A stretch of 64,000 nucleotides of DNA from Calothrix sp. 336/3 (lineage in GTDB: Bacteria > Cyanobacteriota > Cyanobacteriia > Cyanobacteriales > Nostocaceae), in assembly GCF_000734895.2 (NCBI RefSeq), contig NZ_CP011382.1, forward strand, positions 722,700 to 786,699, given 5' to 3'. Below the pieces are notes generated by a model. That model saw nothing but the letters and a program-made list of their open reading frames with translations. It had not been told where the DNA came from and made no database searches. Below, one piece after another: positions 46,641 through 54,417 of this stretch. Both the position numbers and the translations under genes were made by a program. The stretch's first letter is position 1. Each line of letters starts with the position of its first letter.

Positions 46641-47624
46641 ATGAAGACAAATAAAAAAGCGATCGCGGGATTTTCGTTGGTATTAACTAGCGTATTAGGT
46701 AGTGCGATCGCGGTTAGTTCTTGGTATGGTGTGAATGCGCAAACTACGAATAAAAAACCCACAAATCCATCGAATAACCAATCTGCTCCCCAATTTACCC
46801 GTTCTCAAGATGCGAAGGGTTTTCAATTAACAGGTAAGGGAAAAGCGTTTCAACCCAAAAACCTTCCCCTTGCAAAAAAACCCGATGAAGTAGCTGGAAA
46901 AAGGGGTATTATTGGCTGGGATGACCGCACACCAATGTTAAGCCGCAAATATCCGTGGTCGGCGATTGGTCGGGTGCAAGGTTTTGACACCGAAGGTAAA
47001 GGTTATCACTGCACGGGAACATTAATTAGTGAAGATGTTGTCCTGACAAATGCTCATTGTGTGATTAACCCGGAAACGCGACAATTTAGCAAAGAAGTCT
47101 TTTTTGCACCAAATGTCATTAATGGTCAAGTTGCCGATAAAGCAGATGTTGCTAAGGTAACAAATGTAATTTACGGTACGGATTTTTCTGGAAGTGGGTT
47201 ATCTAATCAACAAAATGATTGGGCAATTTTAAAATTAGATAAAGCCATCGGTCGCAAGTATGGTTATTTAGGTTGGACAAATATTCCCAGTTCGGATTTA
47301 ATTCGGAATAGAGGTAAATATATTTTTGTTGGTTATTCGGGTGATTTTCCTGATAATAACCGTCGAGGTTACGAAGGATTTACTGCGGGTTTGGGTTGGA
47401 CAGCAAGCGCACAAGTTGGTTGCAGTATTGTCGATGCAAAAGATAGCGTACTTTACCACGATTGTGATACAACTGGTGGTTCTTCTGGTGGAGCAATCAT
47501 TGGTATTATTAACGGTGAACCACGTATTGTTGCTTTAAATAATGCAGAACTTCGAGACAAAAAAGGTCAAGGTGTGATTAATTTAGCTGTTCCCCTCGAC
47601 TTTTTAGAAAAACTATCGCGATAG
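46641..47624 (+). CDS. Secreted trypsin-like serine protease
   Basis: 327 residues. A signal peptide (MKTNKKAIAGFSLVLTSVLG...NAQ, 1-34) precedes an Asn/Lys/Gln-rich prosegment to about 85, then a chymotrypsin-fold domain. The triad is His139 (LTNAHCV), Asp193 (QNDWAILKL) and Ser282 (GGSSGGAI). It belongs to the same broad family as the proteases at 24003 and 28230, but the signal peptide, prosegment and Ser-loop (GGAI, not GGPW) differ, so it is not a recent copy. It is convergent with the osmoprotectant transporter genes. Confidence 0.9.
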   Translation: MKTNKKAIAGFSLVLTSVLGSAIAVSSWYGVNAQTTNKKPTNPSNNQSAPQFTRSQDAKGFQLTGKGKAFQPKNLPLAKKPDEVAGKRGIIGWDDRTPMLSRKYPWSAIGRVQGFDTEGKGYHCTGTLISEDVVLTNAHCVINPETRQFSKEVFFAPNVINGQVADKADVAKVTNVIYGTDFSGSGLSNQQNDWAILKLDKAIGRKYGYLGWTNIPSSDLIRNRGKYIFVGYSGDFPDNNRRGYEGFTAGLGWTASAQVGCSIVDAKDSVLYHDCDTTGGSSGGAIIGIINGEPRIVALNNAELRDKKGQGVINLAVPLDFLEKLSR

Positions 47625-47707
47625 ATGATGGAGCAACTTTAGCTCCTCTACATTCTTTAGAGTATCAGCTCTTCGCTCTCTTCTAGTAAGTTCTACAATG
47701 CTAGAAT

Positions 47708-49237
47708 TTAATTTGCTTGAGACTTGAGAAACTCACTCACAACTTGCTCTACAGGACGAGATTGCTTATCCACAAGATAATTCATTTTTTGCATGGCATC
47801 TGCGGAGACTTTGCCGACTAGTTGATTGATGATAGTGATTAATTCTGGATATTTTTCTAAGGTTGCTTGATTGAAGATGGGAACAGCTTCATAGGGAGGA
47901 AAATACTGTTTATCATCTTCTAAAATTGTTAATTTAAAAACAGGAATTAAGCCATCTGTAGAACTGCCGGCAACTAAATCGACTTTCTTTTCTACTAAAG
48001 CTTGATACATCAATCCTAATTCCATTTGTTGGGGAGGTTTGCTAAATTTCAAGCCGTAGGTTTTGGCTAAACCAGGATAACCATCTGCGCGTTCGATAAA
48101 TTCATAACCAAATCCAGCTTGCCATTGGGGGGTATATTTTGCTGCTTGGGAAAGGGTTTTAATTTGTAAACGCTTGGCATCTTCGCCGCGAATCACAATT
48201 GCAAAGGTATTATTAAAGCCGAGGGATGGTAAAACTGCTAATTTAAATTTATCTTGGTATGCTTGTTTTACCTGTGTATAAACTACTTGGGGATTGTTGA
48301 TGGGTTTCTGTTTCAGAATAGCTGTTAAGGCAGTCCCTGTATAGTCTACATAACCATCTATTTTACCTGTCCGTACTGCTTCATGGCAGATAAAAGTTCC
48401 TCCTAAATTAAAGCGTCTATCAACTTTATATTTAGTAGTAGATTCGATTTTTTGAGCTAGCAATTCTCCTAAAATTACTTGTTCGGTAAAATTTTTGGAA
48501 CCAATAATAATTGTGGGCGATGTTTGGGGAAAAGCGAGGGTGACACCGAATAAAAATATTGCAATAAATATGCCAACAGCTAGAAGAAATTTGCGTTGGG
48601 TGAAGATTTTTTGAGATTTCGGCTGACTTAACTGTGTTTCTACCAATCCTAAGAGAAAATCTGCTCCTAGAGCGATGACAGCAGCAGGTATTGCTCCAGC
48701 AAAAATTAATTGATTATTAGCTGTAGAAATGCCACGAAAAATAAATACACCCAATCCACCACCACCGATCGCCGCAGCAATTGTTGCCACACCCACGGAA
48801 ATTACCGTTGCTACCCTGACTCCAGCCAAAATTACCCCGGAAGCGAGGGGGATTTCTACCTGAGTTAACAATTGCCAGTCTGTCATCCCCATCCCTTTCC
48901 CTGCTTCCCGAATCGCGGGATCGACATTTTTAATCCCAATATAGGTATTGCGAATTAGGGGTAGTAATGCATAAAGCGTCAGAGCGACGATCGCCGGATT
49001 TTTACCAATTCCTCCCAGGAGGGGAAAAGATATAAGGAAGCCAAAAATTGCTAAACTGGGTATGGTTTGTAGGGCGTTGGCAATACCGAGAATGGGGGGA
49101 GCAAGTCGCGGTTGCCGGGTAAGAAGAATTCCTAGGGGAATACCAATGGCGATCGCAACTATTATCGCAACGGCTACTAGTATTAAATGTTCTCCAGAAC
49201 GCAGAAGTATTTCCGAAAAATTACTGATGAGAAACAA
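47708..49237 (-). CDS. Osmoprotectant ABC transporter, fused permease and substrate-binding domain
   Basis: 509 residues. Residues 1-215 are an OpuB/ProW-type permease with the EAA loop in IREAGKGMGMTDWQLLTQVEIPLA. Residues 240-509 are an OpuAC-type binding domain starting TIIIGSKNFTEQVILGELLAQKIE, with GYVDYTGTALTAIL and GLIPVFKL typical of the glycine betaine/choline-binding family. It imports compatible solutes such as glycine betaine or choline. Permease-binding fusions are known in this family. The ATPase gene (49254) is 16 bases upstream, so the two form an operon. Confidence 0.93.
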   Translation of the reverse strand: MFLISNFSEILLRSGEHLILVAVAIIVAIAIGIPLGILLTRQPRLAPPILGIANALQTIPSLAIFGFLISFPLLGGIGKNPAIVALTLYALLPLIRNTYIGIKNVDPAIREAGKGMGMTDWQLLTQVEIPLASGVILAGVRVATVISVGVATIAAAIGGGGLGVFIFRGISTANNQLIFAGAIPAAVIALGADFLLGLVETQLSQPKSQKIFTQRKFLLAVGIFIAIFLFGVTLAFPQTSPTIIIGSKNFTEQVILGELLAQKIESTTKYKVDRRFNLGGTFICHEAVRTGKIDGYVDYTGTALTAILKQKPINNPQVVYTQVKQAYQDKFKLAVLPSLGFNNTFAIVIRGEDAKRLQIKTLSQAAKYTPQWQAGFGYEFIERADGYPGLAKTYGLKFSKPPQQMELGLMYQALVEKKVDLVAGSSTDGLIPVFKLTILEDDKQYFPPYEAVPIFNQATLEKYPELITIINQLVGKVSADAMQKMNYLVDKQSRPVEQVVSEFLKSQAN

Positions 49238-49253
49238 GGTTTCCTCCTGACGA

Positions 49254-50024
49254 TTAAGCTGTTTTCCCTTCCCATCCCTGCAAACAAGCGATGAAAGCTT
49301 TTGCCTCTGGGTGGGGAGATTGGAGGAATTCGGCTTTCGTACCTAGGGCAACTAAATTGCCTGCACACATTAAACCGATACGGGTTGCCAAGAAAAAAGC
49401 TTCTTGAATGTCGTGGGTGACAAAAATTACAGTTTTTCCTAGTTGTGTTTGCAATTCTTGGAACTGCTGCTGTAATTCTAAACGAGTTATGGGATCGAGT
49501 GCGCCGAATGGCTCATCCATTAATAATATCGGTGGATCGGCTGCTAATGCTCTAGCAACACCGACTCTTTGACGCTGTCCTCCGGATAGTTGTTGGGGAT
49601 AGCGTTGAGTGAATACCTGCGGCTCTAAGCCTACTAAGTGTAGCATTTCCCTGACCCGTGACTCAATCCTGCGTGGTGCCCATTTTTCTAGGGAGGGAAC
49701 AAGGGCAATATTTTCTCCTACGGTTAAATGGGGGAATAAGCCGATATCCTGGATAACATAGCCGATGCTGCGTCTGAGTTTTATCCCATCCCATCGGGTT
49801 GTAGCTTGTAAATTTCCGGAAATATCCCTAACTAAAACTTCTCCTTGGGTGGGTAGTAGTAGCTGATTGATTAATTTTAATGTTGTTGTTTTACCACTTC
49901 CGCTACGTCCGAGTAAAATCAGAGCTTCCCCTTGATAAATTGTCAGATTGAGGTTGGATAGTAGGGAACGCTGATTAATCTGGAAACTCACATCCCGAAA
50001 CTCAATTTCTGGTATTTGGGGCAT
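49254..50024 (-). CDS. Osmoprotectant ABC transporter, ATP-binding protein
   Basis: 256 residues. Walker A LLGRSGSGKTTTLKLI, signature LSGGQRQRVGVARALA, Walker B ILLMDEPFGALDP, switch His in VIFVTHDIQEA. It belongs to the OpuA/ProV subgroup but lacks the C-terminal CBS domains used for osmosensing in OpuA. It drives the fused permease/binding protein encoded 16 bases downstream. An IS5-type element begins 68 bases upstream, so the promoter may be affected by it. Confidence 0.94.
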   Translation of the reverse strand: MPQIPEIEFRDVSFQINQRSLLSNLNLTIYQGEALILLGRSGSGKTTTLKLINQLLLPTQGEVLVRDISGNLQATTRWDGIKLRRSIGYVIQDIGLFPHLTVGENIALVPSLEKWAPRRIESRVREMLHLVGLEPQVFTQRYPQQLSGGQRQRVGVARALAADPPILLMDEPFGALDPITRLELQQQFQELQTQLGKTVIFVTHDIQEAFFLATRIGLMCAGNLVALGTKAEFLQSPHPEAKAFIACLQGWEGKTA

Positions 50025-50091
50025 GAAATTTACTGAATATTTGGATACATGGAGCAGTATACTAATTCCACCGCTTAACTATATACCATAT

Positions 50092-51094
50092 AGAACCCAT
50101 TTGGGATCTATCTAAGCAGTTGCCAGTCTTTTAAGCATTAGTCGAACAAAACAAAGATTAACCTTGGTGGTAGAATTCTTAAGAGTTCTTTCAAAATTCT
50201 TGACCAAACTTTTACATCTCTCTATCCAAGAGTTGGTTCTTTCTATGACCCACCTTGCTTTGACTGGAACAAATCCTATCTTTACCTCTTTTTCTTTTTG
50301 GGCTTTGGATGGTTTTGGTGATAGTTTAAATTTAATCTTGGTCATTATTTGCGGATAGATTTTCTTTAACTCTTCCTCTAATTTTTCTGGGTGATATCCA
50401 TTATCAAGAAGGATAGTAATTTTAGGAATATTAACGGGTTTCGATTTGAAATAATCAATGTTGTCTGACAACATTTCAATTAATCCTTGGTCATCAGATA
50501 CCGACGCTTTGGTACAGTGAGTAAAAAAAGGGAACCCTAAAGTATCTACAGCTAAGTGCCTTTTAATACCATTTGTAGACTTGTAGAAACAGAACCCTTT
50601 CGTCTCTAAACTAGCATTACAAGTATTCTTTACAGCTTGTGAATCAATAATGATTAAGGTTGTCCATTTCGGTTTTTTTTACCTGTTCGCGCACTTGTTC
50701 ATACAGAGTATCTCGGATATTGTCAATTATTCCTTCTTCTCGCCACTGTTTGTAATGCCAGAATACAGTTGAGTAAGGAGGCAAGTCTTTGGGCAAGTCA
50801 CACCAATTACAGCCATTTTTTAGCTGAGACAGAACCCCATCTAAGATTTCTCTTTTACTCCAAGTTGGAGGTTTGGTTCTCTTTTTCTTAGGTAAGAGGG
50901 GTTCAATAATTTCCCACTCCTTATCCGTCAAACTACTTGAATAGCCCATTGTCTCTTGATTCACTCAGGTTATGGAAGGTGCTTCGCTCCTTTCACAACC
51001 TGTGCTTAAGGGCGATCGCATTACTAAATGTCTACTTAGTAATCACCATTTTTGATTATTATACCGGAGAATGTAAAGATACCAAATGGGTTCT
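50092..51094 (-). mobile_element. IS5-family insertion sequence, about 1 kb
   Basis: TIRs AGAACCCATTTGGGATC at 50092-50108 and its inverse at 51078-51094 (one mismatch in 17). It is flanked by TA on both sides, fitting a TA or TNA target. It contains one transposase split by frameshift plus 130 bp of non-coding DNA at the right end. It lies at the left edge of the defence-like region. Confidence 0.8.
50112..50964 (-). CDS. IS5-family transposase in two frames
   Basis: The N-terminal part (50644-50964; GYSSSLTDKEWEIIEPLLPK, NGCNWCDLPKDLPPYSTVFWH) is the DUF4096-type domain. The C-terminal part reads PKWTTLIIIDSQAVKNTC... DNGYHPEKLEEE... ARWVIERTNSWIERCKSLVKNFERT, so the DDE residues (IDSQ, LDNG, VIERT) are all present. 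The second frame is one base ahead of the first, with its own TAA at 50679-50681 just before an A8 run (T8 on plus at 50673-50680). A +1 (or -2) shift in that run joins them. Related IS5 groups are expressed this way; simple decay by one base is the alternative. Confidence 0.8.
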
Positions 51095-51104
51095 ATAACG
51101 TAGT

Positions 51105-51137
51105 GCAATCGCCTACCGCTGGCAGGTACGCCATGGC
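51105..51137 (-). repeat. Dispersed palindromic repeat, intergenic copy
   Basis: GCAATCGCCTACCGCTGGCAGGTACGCCATGGC. A related copy lies inside the methyltransferase gene at 52703-52734 (reverse: GCGATCGCCTGCAGCGGGCGTTTCGCCATCGC). Both contain the GATCGCC...CGCCAT frame. Confidence 0.55.
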
Positions 51138-51170
51138 AAATTGATGTAATTTCGCAACAAGATAGTTTAT

Positions 51171-53387
51171 CTATTCTAAATTGTTCTTATTATTAGCATT
51201 ACGCCTTTTCGCTTGGCGAGTTTTTACGTTAGCACGCAGCACCTTGAGTTGATAGGGGTCAGCATCCTTTCGCCAGGATAACTGATATCCTTTAAGTGTT
51301 GCACAGTGGTCTGCCAAACATTTGAGCCAACCAGAGCGATGACTAATGTTACGCCAATTATCCAGCAGCCCCCAGTCCTCTTCTTGGCAAGTTAGCTTGG
51401 CAAACTTCTCGTAAAGCGGATAGTCAGAGGTAACTAAAGCATCTTTTTGGTGCAACACTGGGGGGTCATCATCAGTATCATAGTCTCGATAGGTGACATG
51501 CAAATCACGCAGGTCAATTTTCATACTCGTGTGTAATCCCGGATGGGGGTCAGTATCAAAGTCAGGGTAAAAGAAATAAGAAATTTTTGGTTTTTTGGTA
51601 TGGAATTTAATGACATTGGCTTCATCTAATCGCCCTATAGTACGACTGGCGCAACCTTCGTAAAGGCGCAGTAGCGGATCGAGGGCTTGTAGGGCCGATA
51701 TGTGAACCCAGAGAGAATTGGGTAATTTTTTCCCAATTTGACTATTTTGGCAACGTTCTACAATAATTTCAGAATTGCCCAAGCTGTGCAGCATTTGATC
51801 CGCATTTAGCCAAGCTTGTTTGTACGTACCAAATAAGGCTAAAATATCCTGTTGCGCTGACGGCGCTAATTCTCCTAATTTTGGGCGACGGCTGAATTGA
51901 CAAAGCGCCAAATAAACCAGCAAATCTTGACGGCGTTTTTCAGTAATTGCCTCCCATTCTTGTGGGTCTGTCGCTTGCAAAATTACTTGGAAAGCACGCC
52001 GTAAACTGCCAAATTCTGCATTTATGTCAGCTTCTTGTGACAGTTCACCTTTAATTGGCAAGCGACCGCGTTCGGTAACAAAAGACATCAGGGGAGTGAG
52101 CAGTTCCTGATAGTCCTCAAATCGCTTGACGTGAGAACGAACTCTGGGTGTAGTAGCACGAGAACGAAAGCGGGAAGCACGAAATAATTGCGCTTGAGCT
52201 TCATCTCGAAAAACGAAGTAAACACCCAAAGCTACAGGAATGGCATCAACACCAAGAACTTGGTCGATGTAGATTTTTAGTTCTTCTTGCTCGTAATATT
52301 TCTGGAAGGTGTTGCGGGTTGTCACTACCCCATCGCCGTAAGCGATTGTACCTTTATTGGTATCCGCAAGGGTGACTTGAGCAGCAACAAGCAAAACTTT
52401 ACGAGTAAGTTCCCAGGCTTTGACTAATGTTTCTCGGCGATCGCCCGTGTCTTCGATAACATTAATCACATAACCAAGATTAACGATATCAGCAGTTGTT
52501 CTGGGAGTATCTGGTAAGTAATAAGGGTCCCATCCTGTGCTGGTATAGCCTTGTTGTGCGATGCGAGTAACATCACCGCCATGTCCACAACCATAATCAA
52601 AAAAAGTTGTGTCTGGTGTAAATAAGCCAGCTTCTAAAGCTGTGCGTACAGGACGGGAAAAGTCATTGCGAACAATTGCTGCTTTATGACGATCTATCTG
52701 GCGCGATGGCGAAACGCCCGCTGCAGGCGATCGCGATTCACCAGTACTGCTTGCTGCTTGGCATTGGATGAGACAATGACCTTGCAGTTTTACATTATAG
52801 GCTTTTAAACGTTCTTCCCATCCTCGGCGTGTACCAATACTTATGGAATTATTTAGTAAACCCAACGCTTCTTGAGCGCGGGTAAGTTCTGCAAACTCTT
52901 GGTAAAGTGGATATTCGGGTGTTACAAAAGTTTCTTTACGGTGGAGAATAAAGGGATTACTTGAAGTGCCGTAGTCGCGGTGTGTGACTTGTAGAGTTTC
53001 CAAATCAACTTGGATGCTGGCTTGTAATGCTGGATGTGGATCGGTGTCGAAGTCGGGATAGAACAGGTAAGAAATTTTTGGGTTACTAGTGCTAAATTTT
53101 ACAATTGTTGCACTTTGAGCTTGGGTAGTAGCACTTCTGGCGCAGCTTTCATATTGTTGCAGCAAGTCTTCAAGAGCGTGCAGCGCCCAAACATGGACAT
53201 AAAAAGCATCAGGTAGATTTTTCCCAACCGGACTGCGTTTGCAAGCCCGAGCAATTATGTTCAAATCATATCTATTAGATAGCTGTGGCTCCGATGTATC
53301 ACAGGTTGCCTGAATTATGTTAAAACTGTTATCGCTTGAAGCCATAGCGCTCATTAGTGGAGAGGTACTGTCAGCAAAATTACTCAA
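51171..53387 (-). CDS. DNA phosphorothioation-associated putative methyltransferase, with duplicated end domain
   Basis: 738 residues. A class I SAM-methyltransferase fold sits in the middle (motif I FFDYGCGHGGDVTRIAQQGY, then GWDPYY and NLGYVINVIED, about 255-320). I recognise this as the family annotated as DNA phosphorothioation-associated putative methyltransferase (TIGR04096). The N-terminal domain (about 43-205: VGKNLPDAFYVHVWALHALE, PKISYLFYPDFDTDPHPAL) is repeated at the C-terminus (about 542-705: IGKKLPNSLWVHISALQALD, PKISYFFYPDFDTDPHPGL). The family normally shows it once. A palindromic repeat is inserted in frame near residues 217-228 (SRSPAAGVSPSR). It is divergent from the DUF4007-like gene across 88 bases. 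Target and activity are unknown. Confidence 0.85.
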   Translation of the reverse strand: MSNFADSTSPLMSAMASSDNSFNIIQATCDTSEPQLSNRYDLNIIARACKRSPVGKNLPDAFYVHVWALHALEDLLQQYESCARSATTQAQSATIVKFSTSNPKISYLFYPDFDTDPHPALQASIQVDLETLQVTHRDYGTSSNPFILHRKETFVTPEYPLYQEFAELTRAQEALGLLNNSISIGTRRGWEERLKAYNVKLQGHCLIQCQAASSTGESRSPAAGVSPSRQIDRHKAAIVRNDFSRPVRTALEAGLFTPDTTFFDYGCGHGGDVTRIAQQGYTSTGWDPYYLPDTPRTTADIVNLGYVINVIEDTGDRRETLVKAWELTRKVLLVAAQVTLADTNKGTIAYGDGVVTTRNTFQKYYEQEELKIYIDQVLGVDAIPVALGVYFVFRDEAQAQLFRASRFRSRATTPRVRSHVKRFEDYQELLTPLMSFVTERGRLPIKGELSQEADINAEFGSLRRAFQVILQATDPQEWEAITEKRRQDLLVYLALCQFSRRPKLGELAPSAQQDILALFGTYKQAWLNADQMLHSLGNSEIIVERCQNSQIGKKLPNSLWVHISALQALDPLLRLYEGCASRTIGRLDEANVIKFHTKKPKISYFFYPDFDTDPHPGLHTSMKIDLRDLHVTYRDYDTDDDPPVLHQKDALVTSDYPLYEKFAKLTCQEEDWGLLDNWRNISHRSGWLKCLADHCATLKGYQLSWRKDADPYQLKVLRANVKTRQAKRRNANNKNNLE
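52703..52734 (-). repeat. Dispersed palindromic repeat inserted in frame in the methyltransferase gene
   Basis: The sequence adds a Ser/Pro/Ala/Gly-rich segment (SRSPAAGVSPSR) between two conserved parts. It is related to the copy at 51105-51137, upstream of the same gene's 3' end. The length is a multiple of three in effect, as the frame is kept. Confidence 0.55.
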
Positions 53388-53475
53388 GCATGAGTGGAGA
53401 TTGCAATTTTCCCATAATAATTAGGATTTTAATCCCTTTTGAATTATGGTTTATTAACTTATAAAACTGAAAATT

Positions 53476-54417
53476 ATGGGAAAGCAAATTGCCCTAAATT
53501 TAAATGGCGATATCAAAAAAACAATTCATGTTAACCCAGTTTTTGCCCGCCATGAAACCTTTCACCCGCGCTACGGCTGGATTAAGAAAGGTTTTGAGGC
53601 TGCAAGAGATGATTCGGGTATCTTCCTGCGCGAGGAGGCTCCTGTGCGGCTAGGTGTTGGGAAAAATATGGCGAGTGCTATTCGCTACTGGTGTCATGCG
53701 TTTAAGGTGTTGGAAAAGGATGCCCCTTCTGAGTTTGGTGCTCAACTTTTAGGAGAAAATGGTTGGGACCCTTTTCTAGAAGACCCAGCAACACTATGGC
53801 TTTTACATTGGAACTTATTGAAGCCAAGCTGTAATGCTGCGGCTTGGTATTTCGCCTTTAATCTTTTTCGACAAAATGAATTTACCCAAGAAGAGTTATT
53901 CAATGGTTTATGCGACTACAGAGATAGCATTGCACCTCGCATTGCTGAGTCTTCTTTAAAGAAAGATATCACTTGTATTTTACGAATGTATGTTGAGCAA
54001 GGAAGTACAAAAACAGGTGTGAGTGAAGATAGTTTAGACTGCCCTTTTACTGGTTTGGGAATTATTTATCGAGCAGGCGACTCAAGACATTATATGTTCC
54101 GTGTTGGTGAGAAAGGAAATTTACCAGCAGAAATGATTGTGGCAGCTTGTCTTGAGTATGCTAGTTTGGTTGGGCGCGAACAAAGAACTATTTCCGTTGC
54201 TCGTTTAATTTACGATATTGGCAGTCCAGGAATGGTATTTAAGCTTGCAGAAAATGCTGTATACAACGCGATTGAACAAGTAACAAGAAGTTGCAATTCA
54301 ATAATGCTTTCTGATGCTGCTGGTTTAATTCAATTTTCATACACAGAGGAGCCATCGGCTTTAGCTCTAGATATCTTAGACAAGTATTACCAAGGGGCAG
54401 TTGGTGGAACAAAATGA
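53476..54417 (+). CDS. DUF4007-like protein, first copy
   Basis: 313 residues, no membrane segment. It starts MGKQIALNLNGDIKKTIHVN; HETFHPRYGWIKKGFEAA and VRLGVGKNMASAIRYWCHAF are the signature of DUF4007, a family found in phosphorothioation and BREX-like defence loci. The middle (ATLWLLHWNLLK, SSLKKDITCILRMYV) and end (ALDILDKYYQ) align with the partial gene at the right edge of the window. Its stop overlaps the next start (ATGA at 54414-54417), so it is translationally coupled to the ATPase. It is divergent from the methyltransferase. No catalytic motif is seen. Confidence 0.8.
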   Translation: MGKQIALNLNGDIKKTIHVNPVFARHETFHPRYGWIKKGFEAARDDSGIFLREEAPVRLGVGKNMASAIRYWCHAFKVLEKDAPSEFGAQLLGENGWDPFLEDPATLWLLHWNLLKPSCNAAAWYFAFNLFRQNEFTQEELFNGLCDYRDSIAPRIAESSLKKDITCILRMYVEQGSTKTGVSEDSLDCPFTGLGIIYRAGDSRHYMFRVGEKGNLPAEMIVAACLEYASLVGREQRTISVARLIYDIGSPGMVFKLAENAVYNAIEQVTRSCNSIMLSDAAGLIQFSYTEEPSALALDILDKYYQGAVGGTK

